Shown piece after piece: positions 46,675 to 56,197 of a stretch of DNA of 64,000 nt. Where the stretch lies: contig CAWDDW010000001.1 in assembly GCA_963801185.1 (NCBI GenBank), positions 1,054,001 to 1,118,000 on the forward strand, in the 5' to 3' direction. Within the stretch, counting starts at the first letter, position 1, and every line of letters starts with the position of its first letter. The DNA comes from Palsa-601 sp963801185 (GTDB lineage: Bacteria; Actinomycetota; Acidimicrobiia; Acidimicrobiales; Bog-793). The notes under the pieces are model-generated. The model was not told the origin of the DNA. It saw nothing but the letters and a program-made list of their open reading frames with translations, and did no database searches. The translations under genes and the position numbers were made by a program.

Positions 46675-47167
46675 TCATCTGCTCTCAGCCGTGCGGGGTC
46701 GTCGCGTGCGGTGCGAGTCGGCCGGCGTCCTGTAGTCACCGACTAAGAGCTGGACGTCGCGCTCTGCGAGGTGGGCCAGAGTCGTCCCGGCAAGCGTCTC
46801 TCTCAGCGCCGCGGTTGCGGCCATCCATGTGTCGTGCATGGGGCAGACCGCCTCCCAGCGGCACGGCCCCTCGCCGAGAGCGCAGCGCTCGGCCCGGAGC
46901 TTCTCCCTCGGCTGACTCCACCACTTCGAGAACGCTGATCTCGGCCGGCGGCCGGACCAGACGGTAGCCACCTTCCCGGCCGGCCTTCGAGATGGCGATA
47001 CCGGCATGCACGAGGTCGCCGAGAATCTGGGAGGCGTACGTCGCCGGGACATCGGTGTCCGCCACGAGCTCGCGCAGCTTGACCGACGTCCCGGCCCCGA
47101 ACGCCTTCGCGAGGCAGATCGCCGAGCGCACGACGTAGTCACCTCGGTTCGAGAGCGTCATGTTCAC
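46675..47167 (-). CDS. Rrf2-family Fe-S regulator, one frameshift
   Basis: About 163 aa when the frame change at GAGCTTC (46897-46903) is corrected, giving ESAEGELRAERCA. N-terminal winged helix MTLSNRGDYVVRSAICLAK with recognition region VPATYASQILGDLVHAG, then three cysteines (about 95, 102, 108) spaced C-x6-C-x5-C in ERCALGEGPCRWEAVC, as in IscR/NsrR-type proteins that hold an Fe-S cluster. Such regulators respond to NO, iron-sulfur status or redox. It is divergent from ctaD, and a palindrome lies between them. The C-terminal tail is basic. NsrR-like function is the best guess. Confidence 0.82.
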
Positions 47168-47249
47168 GGCGACCGTCCGGTGGAGTCGGAGTCTTCTCTG
47201 GCGCGTCCCGCGCCGATTCCGAGGGGTGATCGTACCTGGTCATGAGGCG

Positions 47250-47271
47250 CTGTCTAAATGTATATAGACAG
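47250..47271. promoter_or_regulatory. Putative Rrf2 operator between regulator and ctaD
   Basis: A perfect 7-bp inverted repeat CTGTCTA-N8-TAGACAG, with an AT-rich centre containing TATATA, in the 130-bp divergent gap. Its position suits autoregulation of the Rrf2 gene and control of ctaD. Confidence 0.6.
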
Positions 47272-47295
47272 GCTTGACGTTGAGGTAGCGACTCG

Positions 47296-49074
47296 ATGAT
47301 GATCTCGGCGAAGGGGACGTGCTACGGGGGCCCGCCCGTCGAATGGAGAAGAGACTTGACCACGCTCGCGCCTGATCTCGCCGTCCACGGGCCCCGAGAG
47401 GACGCCGAACACTCTCAGGGAGCGACCGGCATCCTCAAGTGGATCACGTCGACCGACCACAAGGTGATCGGGCTCAGCTACATGGTCACGTCGATCGTGT
47501 TCTTCGTGATCGGCGGGGCGATGGCGATGCTCATCCGCACGCAGCTCAGCAGCCCCGACAGCACGATCGTCTCTCAGCACGTCTACAACGAGCTGTTCAC
47601 GATGCACGGCAGCTTGATGATCTACCTCTTCGTCGGGCCCTTCGCTTTCGGTGGGCTCGCCAACTACATCGTCCCACTGCAGGTCGGCGCCCCCGACATG
47701 GCGTTCCCTCGCCTGAATGCCCTGTCGTACTGGCTCTACCTCACCGGAGCGGTGATCATGGTGTCCGGCTTCTTCACGACGAGTGGCGCGGCGGACTTCG
47801 GATGGGTCGCCTATGCACCACTCTCGAACAGCGTGAACACGCCCGGCGCAGGTCCGGACATGTGGATCGTGGCTCTGCTCCTCACCGGGTTCTCCGCCAT
47901 CTTCACCGGCGTCAACCTCGTGAGCACCATCTTCTACCTCCGGGCACCCGGGATGACGATGTTCCGTATGCCCATCTTCAGCTGGAACATGCTCGTGACC
48001 GGGATCCTGATCCTGATCGCCTTCCCCGTGCTCACCGCCGGCCTGATCATGCTCTGGTGCGACCGCCATCTCGGCACCCACATCTACACCGTCGCTGGTG
48101 GCGGCGTGCCGATCCTGTGGCAGAACCTGTTCTGGTTCTGGGGCCATCCCGAGGTGTACATCCTCGCCCTTCCGTTCTTCGGCGTCGTGACCGAGGTGCT
48201 GGCCGTCTTCTCGAAGAAACCGGTCTTCGGCTACCGCGGAATGGTCTTCGCCACGATCTCCATCGCGGCGCTCTCGACGAGCGTGTGGGCGCACCACATG
48301 TATACGACCGGAGTCGTGCTTCTCCCGTTCTTCAGCTTGATGACCTACCTGATCGCCGTCCCGACCGGCGTGAAGTTCTTCAACTGGATCGGGACTATGT
48401 GGGGCGGGAGCGTGAAGTTGGACAGCCCGATGCTGTTCGCGGTGGGATTCCTCGCCGTCTTCCTCGGCGGCGGAGTCACAGGCATCTTCCTTGCCTCGCC
48501 ACCGGTCGACTTCGCCATGCACGACACCTACTTCGTGGTCGGCCACTTCCACGAGGTCGTGTTCGCGCTCGTGCTCGGCGCCTTTGCCGGGATCCACTAC
48601 TGGTTCCCGAAGGTCACCGGACGCATGCTTCGGGAGCGACTCGCGAAGACGACCTTCTGGTTCATGTTCGTCGGCGCGTGGGGAACCTTGATCCCGATGT
48701 ACCTGCTCGGGCTCCGCGGGATGCCGCGACGGATCGCCGAGTACACGGCGTCAAGCGGTTGGGGCACCCTCAATCGCGTCGCAACGCTGAGCTCCTACCT
48801 GTTCTCGATCGCCGTCGTCGTCTTCGTAGTCAACGTCGTCGTGTCGTTGCGGCGCCCGGTGCTCGCCGGCGACAACCCGTGGGACGCCCAGACACTGGAG
48901 TGGGCGACCTCATCACCGCCGCCGCACCACAACTTCTACTGGATCCCGCCCGTGCGATCGCCGCGCCCGCTCTGGGACTCGAATCACCCTGAGCACTCGA
49001 CGATCGACCTCGGCAACTCAGTCCAGGGCAGAGAACCACCGGGTCTCGACCGTGAGGTCGTCGACGCCTTCTAA
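47296..49074 (+). CDS. ctaD: Cytochrome c oxidase subunit I
   Basis: An aa3-type haem-copper oxidase subunit I of 592 aa with twelve or more helices. Metal ligands are present: FTMHGSLMIY (haem a His), WGHPEVYILALP (CuB His and cross-linked Tyr, with the D-channel Glu), WAHHMYTTG (two CuB His) and DTYFVVGHFHEVVFAL (haem a3/a His). The K-channel lysine is in IAVPTGVKFFNW and the D-channel Asp in PLQVGAPDMAFPR. ATG at 47296 gives a long leader; a TTG at 47356 after GGAGAAGAG is an alternative. No subunit II or III gene is adjacent, so it may be an extra copy controlled by the facing Rrf2 regulator. Confidence 0.92.
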   Translation: MMISAKGTCYGGPPVEWRRDLTTLAPDLAVHGPREDAEHSQGATGILKWITSTDHKVIGLSYMVTSIVFFVIGGAMAMLIRTQLSSPDSTIVSQHVYNELFTMHGSLMIYLFVGPFAFGGLANYIVPLQVGAPDMAFPRLNALSYWLYLTGAVIMVSGFFTTSGAADFGWVAYAPLSNSVNTPGAGPDMWIVALLLTGFSAIFTGVNLVSTIFYLRAPGMTMFRMPIFSWNMLVTGILILIAFPVLTAGLIMLWCDRHLGTHIYTVAGGGVPILWQNLFWFWGHPEVYILALPFFGVVTEVLAVFSKKPVFGYRGMVFATISIAALSTSVWAHHMYTTGVVLLPFFSLMTYLIAVPTGVKFFNWIGTMWGGSVKLDSPMLFAVGFLAVFLGGGVTGIFLASPPVDFAMHDTYFVVGHFHEVVFALVLGAFAGIHYWFPKVTGRMLRERLAKTTFWFMFVGAWGTLIPMYLLGLRGMPRRIAEYTASSGWGTLNRVATLSSYLFSIAVVVFVVNVVVSLRRPVLAGDNPWDAQTLEWATSSPPPHHNFYWIPPVRSPRPLWDSNHPEHSTIDLGNSVQGREPPGLDREVVDAF

Positions 49075-49278
49075 TCCGGGCGAGGGGGCGGCCTCGGCAT
49101 CGTCCCGCGACCTCCAGAGCGTGATCACCAACCAACTGCCGTCGTCCGACCGCGCAGTCGTCCTTCGGACCAGGCCGCGCTTGCTCGAGAGCTCGGCTTG
49201 CGCGAGGCGGTCGGACTCGAGGAACGCGTGCTCGTCAGCCCCCTCGGCCAGCCGGAACGTCGTGGTCTGTATCAGCAA
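49018..49278 (-). CDS. Small ABM/Dabb-like ferredoxin-fold protein
   Basis: An 86-aa ORF starting MLIQTTTFRLAEGADEHAF, with WLVITLWRSRDDAEAA in the middle, resembling antibiotic biosynthesis monooxygenase-like or related dimeric alpha-beta barrel proteins. It overlaps the 3' end of the convergent ctaD by 57 bp. No catalytic residues can be named; many members are of unknown function. Moderate confidence that it is a gene. Confidence 0.6.
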   Translation of the reverse strand: MLIQTTTFRLAEGADEHAFLESDRLAQAELSSKRGLVRRTTARSDDGSWLVITLWRSRDDAEAAPSPGLEGVDDLTVETRWFSALD

Positions 49279-49368
49279 ACTCGAGCCTCCTCTGGCCGTC
49301 GGCGGTTGCCCCCGTCAACCATCATGGAGCAGACGGCGAGAGGCTGCTCGGCGCCCAACGCGTCGCCT

Positions 49369-49986
49369 TCAGCTGAGGGCGAGGGTCCTCTCCCAGATCG
49401 TCGCGATGACGTCGACCGCCGGCTCGATCTGAGTCAAGGTGCCGCCGGGTCGGCCGAACACCTCCAGCAGGTACCGCTCGGTCATCCACACGAGGGCGCG
49501 AGCCGTCTCCGTCGGATCGGAGACTTGCGCCGCCCCCGACCGGTTGAGGTCCTCGATGCGAACGGCAGTCACCCGGACGTAACCGTCGACCGCCTGGCGC
49601 CACGCCCGCTCGACCTCGAGGCCACCTGCCGCTGCCCCCTCGAAGGCGAGCAGGAGTGGGCCGCGCTCCCGATAGATGCTCGCGAGGGCCGTCGCCGCCT
49701 TCCACAACGACTGCCTCGGGTCGTCGGATCTGAGCCACGTGTCAGCGGCGCGGTAGAGGTCGTCGGCGACGTCGGCCAGCAGACGGAGGAGCAGTTGCTC
49801 GAGATCCCGGAAGTACCGGTAAAAGGCCGTCCGTGTGAGCCCAGCCTCCTTCATCACGTCTTCGACTGCCAGGTCGAGAAACGAGCGTTCCGCCAAGAGC
49901 TTGCTCGCTGCATCGAGAATGGCGCGCTCTGTCGCCGCGCGTCGCTCGAACGCCCGTCGGCGGGAACCGGTCCGTGAGGGAGTCAT
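49369..49986 (-). CDS. TetR-family transcriptional regulator
   Basis: A 205-aa TetR-type repressor. The DNA-binding domain spans about residues 15-65 with TERAILDAASKLLAERSFLDL and the recognition helix region AGLTRTAFYRYFRDLEQLL; the rest is an all-helical ligand domain reminiscent of EthR-type proteins. It is divergent from the GGDEF-EAL gene, about 110 bp apart, with an imperfect palindrome next to its start. The inducing ligand is unknown. Confidence 0.87.
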   Translation of the reverse strand: MTPSRTGSRRRAFERRAATERAILDAASKLLAERSFLDLAVEDVMKEAGLTRTAFYRYFRDLEQLLLRLLADVADDLYRAADTWLRSDDPRQSLWKAATALASIYRERGPLLLAFEGAAAGGLEVERAWRQAVDGYVRVTAVRIEDLNRSGAAQVSDPTETARALVWMTERYLLEVFGRPGGTLTQIEPAVDVIATIWERTLALS

Positions 49987-50000
49987 ATTGTAATTGACAG
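49983..50000. promoter_or_regulatory. Possible TetR operator
   Basis: Imperfect AT-rich palindrome GTCATATTGTAATTGAC directly over the TetR start codon region; outer GTCA/TGAC pairs match. Candidate autoregulatory site only. Confidence 0.35.
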
Positions 50001-50097
50001 TTTAGCTGAAGTGACGTAGTGTGTGACGCAACGTCACCAATAGGCGGATACCTTGCAAGCCCGAGCGGCGCTCTGCCGCGCACCTTCACTCAGGGAA

Positions 50098-52146
50098 ATG
50101 ACCTCCAACACCCCGCTTTCTGTGTCCGCGATGCCCCCGGCGGACTTGATCCTCGCCGAGCTAGGCGAGGCCGTCGTCGTCCTCGACACAGACGGCAACA
50201 TCGTCTATTGGAACGGCGCAGCTGAGCACACGTTCGGGTGGCCCGCAGGCGACGCGCTCGGCCGGGACCTCGTCGACCTGCTGCGAGTCGAGATCGACCG
50301 CGACGACAGCCGGGAGGTCCTGAGGTGCGTCGAAGTCGGCAAGGCTGTGCTCGACGACTACTGGGTCTGGACCCGTGACGGCGAGCGGCGCCCGGTGCTT
50401 GCCACCATCACTCCGATTGCCGAGGCCGGAGTCCTCGTAGCCCTGGCGATAGTCGCGCTGGACGTGAGTGAGCGGAGTTTCAGTGAGCAGCGGTTCCAGT
50501 TGGGTTTCGAGCACGGTGCAGTTCCGACCGCCATGCTCGGCCTCGACGGTCGCATCCTGTGCGTCAACGCGGCAGGCTGTGAGTTCCTCGGCCGCAGCGA
50601 GCCCGATCTCGTGGGCACGGAAGCCACGTCGCTCGTCCACCCGGAGGACCGGGACCCGGCCTTCGTCGCAAGCGTCATGGCCGGTGAGATCGAACGGGCG
50701 GCCATCGAGCGGCGATTCCTCAGAGGAAACGGGGCATTTGTCTGGGGCCTCGTGAGCCTCGGCCTCGTGCGCAACCCAGGAGGAGGCATCGAGTACGTCT
50801 ACGTCCAGGCCCAGGACATCACCGAGCGCAAGGAGGCCGAGGAAGCGCTCGTGCATCTCTCGCTTCACGACTCGTTGACCGGCCTTCCCAACCAGGCGCT
50901 CCTCCACGACCGCCTGGCGGGCGCTCTCGCTCGTTCGCATCGGTACGGCCGCTCCGTCGCCGTCGTCTTCGGGGATCTCGACCGGTTCCAGCTCGTGAAC
51001 GACAACCTCGGCCACCGGTCCGGCGATCTGCTCCTGATCGAGGTCGCCCACCGGCTGGAGCAGACGACCCGGGCGGCGGACACGGTCGCGCGCTTCGGCG
51101 GAGACGAGTTCGTCATCATCTGCGAGGACCTCGACCCCTCGATCCGCCCCGAGGACCTCGGGGCGCGGATGACCTCGCTGTTCCAGTACCCCTTCCGGAT
51201 CGAGGATCAGCACCTGTTCGCCACCATCTCGTGCGGCGTCGTGATCGCGAGCGTCGACGACACCGCTGAGAGCTGCCTCCGGGACGCCGACAGCGCAGTC
51301 ATGTTGGCCAAGCAACGGGGGCGCAACAGGGTCGAGGTGTTCAACCAGCAGTTGAGAAGTCGCGCCACCCGGCGGTTCGATCTCGAGAGCTCGCTCCAGC
51401 AGGCGATCGAGCGAGACGAGGTGCGCGTCGCCTACCAGCCCATCATGGACCTGCAGAGCCGGCGCCCGATCGCGGTCGAGGCGCTCCTCCGGTGGCGGCA
51501 GGCCTCGGGGTACGTCGTAAGCCCGAACGAGTTCATCCCCGTGGCCGAGGAGTCCGACCTCATCTTGCGGCTCGGCGACTTCGCCCTCAGCTCAGCGCTG
51601 CGCGACCTTGTCCGCTGGCGGTCACGCTTCCCCCATGTTGCGGACCTCTCCGTCGCTGTCAACATCTCGTCCCGCCAGCTGACCTCTCGCCTCGTCACCT
51701 CCTGCGAGGCTCTGCTCGGGCAGCACGGCTTGGAAGGAGCTGCACTCACCGTCGAGGTCACCGAGCGCGGCGTCATGGTCGACGTCGTCGAGTCCATCCG
51801 CGTGCTCGAGCAACTCGCTCAACTCGGGATCAAGGTCGCCGTCGACGACTTCGGCACGGGCCACTCCTCCCTCGAGTACTTGAGGCGCCTGCCGGTGGAC
51901 ACCCTCAAGATCGACCGGTCTTTCATCAAGGGTCTCGGGTCAGGGCCGGAGGACTCGGCGATAGTCCAAGCCATCATCCAGCTCGCGAGCGCCCTTCGGA
52001 TGGAGGTGTGCGCCGAGGGTGTCGAGACCGGGACACAACTCGCCGAGCTGGTGCAGCTCGGATGCCAGCTCGGTCAGGGCTACTTCTGGCATCGCCCGAT
52101 GTTCGCTCCGACCGTCGTGCGCTGGTTCGGCTCCCTCACCGCTTGA
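50098..52146 (+). CDS. PAS-PAS-GGDEF-EAL cyclic-di-GMP enzyme
   Basis: A 682-aa cytoplasmic sensor protein. PAS domains cover about 10-120 and 130-255 (ending QDITERKEAEEAL), the GGDEF domain about 260-420 with HDSLTGLPNQALLHDRL and an intact RFGGDEFVII, and the EAL domain about 430-680 with VEALLRWR, NISSRQL, EVTERG, DDFGTGHSSLEYLRRLP and IDRSFIKGL. Both active sites look complete, so it could make or break cyclic di-GMP. No membrane helices are visible. The ATG at 50098 is used; the ribosome binding site is poor and an in-frame ATG follows at codon 11 (MPPADLILAEL). Confidence 0.92.
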   Translation: MTSNTPLSVSAMPPADLILAELGEAVVVLDTDGNIVYWNGAAEHTFGWPAGDALGRDLVDLLRVEIDRDDSREVLRCVEVGKAVLDDYWVWTRDGERRPVLATITPIAEAGVLVALAIVALDVSERSFSEQRFQLGFEHGAVPTAMLGLDGRILCVNAAGCEFLGRSEPDLVGTEATSLVHPEDRDPAFVASVMAGEIERAAIERRFLRGNGAFVWGLVSLGLVRNPGGGIEYVYVQAQDITERKEAEEALVHLSLHDSLTGLPNQALLHDRLAGALARSHRYGRSVAVVFGDLDRFQLVNDNLGHRSGDLLLIEVAHRLEQTTRAADTVARFGGDEFVIICEDLDPSIRPEDLGARMTSLFQYPFRIEDQHLFATISCGVVIASVDDTAESCLRDADSAVMLAKQRGRNRVEVFNQQLRSRATRRFDLESSLQQAIERDEVRVAYQPIMDLQSRRPIAVEALLRWRQASGYVVSPNEFIPVAEESDLILRLGDFALSSALRDLVRWRSRFPHVADLSVAVNISSRQLTSRLVTSCEALLGQHGLEGAALTVEVTERGVMVDVVESIRVLEQLAQLGIKVAVDDFGTGHSSLEYLRRLPVDTLKIDRSFIKGLGSGPEDSAIVQAIIQLASALRMEVCAEGVETGTQLAELVQLGCQLGQGYFWHRPMFAPTVVRWFGSLTA

Positions 52147-52199
52147 ACCACGCCGGCCGTCCGGGCACCTCGCCGGCCACAGTCCGGGCAGCGCTCGTG

Positions 52200-52969
52200 C
52201 TAGACGAGGACGACCTCGTCGCCCGCCCTCACGGTGCCGTCCCGGCGGAGCACGCAATAGACGCCGAGGCTGAAGTTGTGATGGTCGCGGAGGGTGGTCG
52301 AGATCGACTTGTCGCGTGGCAGGCCCGGCTGTGGCCTAGGCGGCAATGAGCAACGGACCGCCGGCATGAAGACTTCGACCACCGCGTCCGGCCCGAGCTT
52401 CACCGGCGAGCCGACCCAAGCGTCCTCGGCGAAGTCGTCCCCGTCTGCCTCTATCAACGCCGTCGGCCTGAAGCGCCGCACGTCCCAGTCGCCACCAGGG
52501 TGGAGCAAGGCCGCCGCACGCAAGCTCGCACGCGTGAGGAGATGGACGTCGGCGAAGTCCGCGAAGTGAGTCGTAGGCCCGTCGAACGCGATGACATCCG
52601 AGCCCTCGTCGAGCGCGTCAGCGAGCAACTCGAAGGGGAGGTTGTGCTCGCCTGGCTGGCGAGCTCCACCTCGCGGTCGAGCCACTCGGACAGCGCGAGA
52701 TCGGTGACGGGATCGCCCGCCTCGAACTCGCCACCGGTTGGGAGCGTCACGATGACTTCCCCTCTCCCACCTGTTCGCGCGGTCGCCTCGAGCAACGCGC
52801 CGTGGCGCTTCGCCGACAGGGTGAACCCCGATCCGGTGTCGACGACCGCCCACTGGCGGTCGCCGGTGGCGTGGCCACCGGCCAGCACGATCTCGAGAGG
52901 GAGCTCGCCTCCCATCGACTTCACCGGATACCGGTGGACGCTCTCGACCCGCAGTGCGGGGCCGGCCAT
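52200..52969 (-). CDS. MOSC-domain protein, one frameshift
   Basis: About 256 aa after correction: an N-terminal MOSC beta-barrel domain (VESVHRYPVKSMGGELP, GDRQWAVVDTGSGFTLSAKR) and a C-terminal MOSC domain with FRPTALIEADGDDFAEDAWVG and VFMPAVRCSLPPRP, holding the conserved cysteine. Relatives are molybdenum-cofactor sulfurases or mARC/YiiM-like reductases that handle N-hydroxylated compounds. The frame breaks at a GAGCTC (52661-52666): one base is missing between LDREV and the PGEHNLPFELL segment. It lies 37 bp after the amidase gene on the same strand. Confidence 0.8.
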
Positions 52970-53006
52970 CAGGCGAGCGCCTCGCGCGTCACGGGCGTCA
53001 CGCGGG

Positions 53007-54449
53007 TCACGCGCACACGAGCGGTCGGCGGGCTGCCCAGGGACGGGCCTGTTCCAACTGTGAGGCCACACGGATAAGGAGATCCTCGCCTCCGAAGGGG
53101 GCCACGAGCTGGGAGCCGATGGGCAGCCCGTCTGGGTTCCACGTGAGCGGCAACGAGATGGCGGGTTGGCCCGTCACGTTGAACGGCGGCGTGAAGGGGA
53201 CGAGGGCGCCCGCGCGGAACAGGCCGCCGAGCGGGTTGTCGGGCGGTGAATCGAACTGTCCGAGGGTCGGCGGAGGCTCGGCGATGGTGGGCGTGAGCAA
53301 CAGGTCGTAACCGTCGGCCCACCACTGTTGGACGCGCCGGCTGTACGACTGCAGCCATTCGAGCGCCGAGAGGTACTGCGGACCGGTGAACGACCGACCC
53401 ATCGTGACGAGCGCCCAGGTGAGCGGTTCCACGTCCGACTCGACGATCTGGCGTTGGCATCGCCGGCCCCAGTACTCGATATTCCACGCATTCCCCACCG
53501 ACCACAGTGTGATGAAGGTGCCGGTGAAGTCAGCGTCATCGAGGGCGTCCGGATGCGACTCCTCCACCGTGTGCCCGAGCGATTCGAGCAGCTTGGCGGT
53601 CTCTTTCGCAGCCGCCACGCAGTCCGGATGGACAGCGCTCGTGGTGGCAGAGGTCATGATGCCGACCCGGAGGCGACCGGGATCGGCACCTACCTCCTCG
53701 GCAAACGGGCGCCGCGGCGCGGGGGCGGCGTAGGGGTCCCCGACTGCGGGCCCGCTGACGGCGTCGAGGATGGCGGCGGTGTCGCGCACCGACCTCGTCA
53801 CCACGTGCTCGCACACGAGCCCGCCCATCACGTCGCCGAACGCAGGGCCGAGGCTCGTGCGTGCGCGGGTCGGCTTGAGGCCGACGAGGCCGCACTCGCT
53901 CGCCGGGATCCGGATCGAGCCGCCTCCGTCGTTGGCATGGGCGGCGGCGACCATGCCGGAGGCCACCGCCGCAGCCGAGCCGCCGCTCGAGCCGCCCGTG
54001 GAACGGTCCGTCGCCCACGGGTTGCGGGTCGGCCCGAACGCGAGGGGCTCGGCCGTCGGCAGGATGCCGAGCTCGGGGGTATTGGTCTTGCCGACGAACA
54101 CGAAACCGGCCGCCCGGAAGCGCGAGGCGAGGTGCGAGTCGTGGTCCTCCACGTGTCCCAGATCCCGGAGGAACTTCATGCCCTCGTACATCGGGTCGCC
54201 GGCCGAGTGGCACGTGAGGTCCTTCAGGAGAAACGGCACCCCCCTGAACGGACCGTCGCCCAGCCCACTCACGCCGCTCCCGCCCGCACTCGCACGAGCG
54301 CCCTCGAACAGCGGCGTGATGACCGCGTTCAGCTCCGGGTTCAGCTTCTCGATCCGCTCGATCGCAGCATCGACCAGCTCGGCGGGCGAGGCCTCGCCGC
54401 TGCGCACGAGCTCGGCTTGTGTAGTCGCGTCCATCCAGGCGTCGGTCAT
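53007..54449 (-). CDS. Amidase signature family protein
   Basis: A 480-aa amidase. The Ser-cisSer-Lys triad is visible: Lys in VPFLLKDLTC and the serines in DRSTGGSSGGSAAAVASGM, followed by GSIRIPASECGLVGLKPTR. Length matches the family. Substrates range from aliphatic amides to 6-aminohexanoate dimers (NylA-like); the text around the active site does not decide this, and it lacks a GatB partner nearby, so it is not taken as GatA. ATG at 54449 (MTDAWMDATTQ) is the natural start. It precedes the MOSC gene on the same strand. Confidence 0.9.
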   Translation of the reverse strand: MTDAWMDATTQAELVRSGEASPAELVDAAIERIEKLNPELNAVITPLFEGARASAGGSGVSGLGDGPFRGVPFLLKDLTCHSAGDPMYEGMKFLRDLGHVEDHDSHLASRFRAAGFVFVGKTNTPELGILPTAEPLAFGPTRNPWATDRSTGGSSGGSAAAVASGMVAAAHANDGGGSIRIPASECGLVGLKPTRARTSLGPAFGDVMGGLVCEHVVTRSVRDTAAILDAVSGPAVGDPYAAPAPRRPFAEEVGADPGRLRVGIMTSATTSAVHPDCVAAAKETAKLLESLGHTVEESHPDALDDADFTGTFITLWSVGNAWNIEYWGRRCQRQIVESDVEPLTWALVTMGRSFTGPQYLSALEWLQSYSRRVQQWWADGYDLLLTPTIAEPPPTLGQFDSPPDNPLGGLFRAGALVPFTPPFNVTGQPAISLPLTWNPDGLPIGSQLVAPFGGEDLLIRVASQLEQARPWAARRPLVCA

Positions 54450-54490
54450 GGGCGCGAGGGTAGACGCTTCGATCAGGCGGGGCCCACCGG

Positions 54491-56197
54491 CTACAGCGCG
54501 CTCTCCCATCTCCCGGCGTTGCGGTAGGCCGTTGCCATGATGGTGAGGGTGGGGTTGTGCCCACCCGAGGTCGGGAAGGCGGCACCGTCTGCCACGAAGA
54601 GGTTCTCGAGGAAGTGGTGACGCGCCTCGGTGTCGGTCACGCTCACCGCCGGGTCGGTGCCCATCCGGAGGCCCCCCATCACATGCTGTGTCTGGATGAC
54701 GTTGGCAGCCCCGATCGGGTAGCGCGTCGACGGCTGATCGGGGATGGCGAGCGCCACCTGCGCTCCGGCCGCCTTCAGGAGCTTCACCATCCACGGCATG
54801 TAGAAGGCCTGGGCCGCGAGCTCGTGACGACCGGGCCCGTAGGTGATGCGGGCGACGGGGTAGCCCCGCCAGTCACGCACGCTCGGTGAGAGATCGACAC
54901 GGTTGCCCGCGTACGGCAGGTCCTCTCCCATCAAGGTCAGCCCGAGCAGCCGGTCCCTCAGTAGGCTCGCTCGCATCAGCTGCTTGAACGCCACCCCGAA
55001 GGGTCGCTCCGGCGACAGCACCGGGAGGATCTGCTGGTACTGCTGCGCCTCGCCGAGCGGGCGGTCCGTGCCTCCCATCTCCACCTTGCCCGCCCGGAAG
55101 TAGGGGAGCCCAGCCGCCATCGCGGCATCACGAGCACCGGGGAAGTCGGGATCGGCGAAGTCGTCGATGTCGTGGGTGTGGTCGCGGCCGCGGTAGTTGT
55201 GGAGGCGCTCGTCTAGGAAGATGCCCGAGCCGTCGGTGAACCAGTGGAACATCATGAACCGCCCGGCGACGCCGTGCGGGTCCGGGAGCTGTGAGAGGAG
55301 CGCCAGGCGTGAGCTCTCGATCGCGTTGCCGGCGAGCACCACTGCGTCGGCGGGTTGCCGGTGCGAACGCCCCTCCTCGTCGAGCCAGGTGACCCCGCTC
55401 GCGCGGCCGCCGGTGTGCTCGACACGGACGACCCAGGAGCGGTCGCGCAGCTCCGCCCCGGCGAGTAGCGCTCGCCGCAACGGTGCGAGCGCACCGAAGC
55501 GCGCGTGGATCGGGCACCCGTAACCCGAGCAGAAACCACAGTTGTTACAGGCAGGCCGCCCCGCGTACTCCCGGCTGTTGATCGCCATCGCTGCCGGGAA
55601 AGGGTGGAGCCCGACTGCCGCGCTGCCACGTGCCGCCAGCACTGACGAGTACTGCGGAGGGCCTGGCGGCATCGGGAAGGGGCTCGACCTCGGAGCATGC
55701 AGGAGCGTGAGCTCGGGAAGCTCTCCCACGTCGCCCTGAACGCCTATCAGCCGCTCGATCGCCTCGTAGGCAGGAGCGATCTCGTCATATGAGAATGGCC
55801 AGTCCTGGACTTGGGCACCGGGTTGGGGGCCGAGAAGGGAGAGTTTCTTGAAGTCGATGTCCCAGTAGCGCGGGGTCTTCGCGTCCCAATGCACGGCTCC
55901 CCCGCCGACGGTCTGAGGCAGCGGCTGCACGGCACCGACGAAGGGCTCGTCGTCGTCCTCGGAGGTACGGAACACCCTCGGCTCGGACGTCGGGTCGGCC
56001 TCGGAGAAGCTCCTGTCGTCTTTCAATTCGTCGTTCGAGAACAATGTGCCAGGGCGCTCGGCCGTCAGGTCGGAGAAGTAGTTGCGACCCTTCTCGAAGA
56101 TCATCACGTCGTGGCCTGCTTCGGCCAGCACCATCGCGGCGGTCGCGCCACCGGCGCCACTGCCTATGACGGCGACACGGGCCGCGCGGCCCGTCAT
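54491..56197 (-). CDS. GMC-family oxidoreductase (dehydrogenase large subunit)
   Basis: A 568-aa FAD oxidoreductase. The dinucleotide motif is VAVIGSGAGGATAAMVLAEA; QTVGGGAVHWDAKTPR and the C-terminal VMGGLRMGTDPAVSV and SGGHNPTLTIMATAYR carry the catalytic His and Asn positions of GMC enzymes. A Cys cluster NNCGFCSGYGCPIHARFG is typical of the group paired with a gluconate-2-dehydrogenase-type small subunit. It has no signal of its own, and its start overlaps the small subunit stop (ATGA), so it is probably exported with that Tat-dependent partner. The alcohol or sugar substrate is unknown; no cytochrome subunit is adjacent. Confidence 0.87.
   Translation of the reverse strand: MTGRAARVAVIGSGAGGATAAMVLAEAGHDVMIFEKGRNYFSDLTAERPGTLFSNDELKDDRSFSEADPTSEPRVFRTSEDDDEPFVGAVQPLPQTVGGGAVHWDAKTPRYWDIDFKKLSLLGPQPGAQVQDWPFSYDEIAPAYEAIERLIGVQGDVGELPELTLLHAPRSSPFPMPPGPPQYSSVLAARGSAAVGLHPFPAAMAINSREYAGRPACNNCGFCSGYGCPIHARFGALAPLRRALLAGAELRDRSWVVRVEHTGGRASGVTWLDEEGRSHRQPADAVVLAGNAIESSRLALLSQLPDPHGVAGRFMMFHWFTDGSGIFLDERLHNYRGRDHTHDIDDFADPDFPGARDAAMAAGLPYFRAGKVEMGGTDRPLGEAQQYQQILPVLSPERPFGVAFKQLMRASLLRDRLLGLTLMGEDLPYAGNRVDLSPSVRDWRGYPVARITYGPGRHELAAQAFYMPWMVKLLKAAGAQVALAIPDQPSTRYPIGAANVIQTQHVMGGLRMGTDPAVSVTDTEARHHFLENLFVADGAAFPTSGGHNPTLTIMATAYRNAGRWESAL

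Noticed and set aside
53007..54449. GatA subunit of tRNA amidotransferase
   Set aside because: No gatB or gatC nearby and the text outside the triad is not GatA-like.
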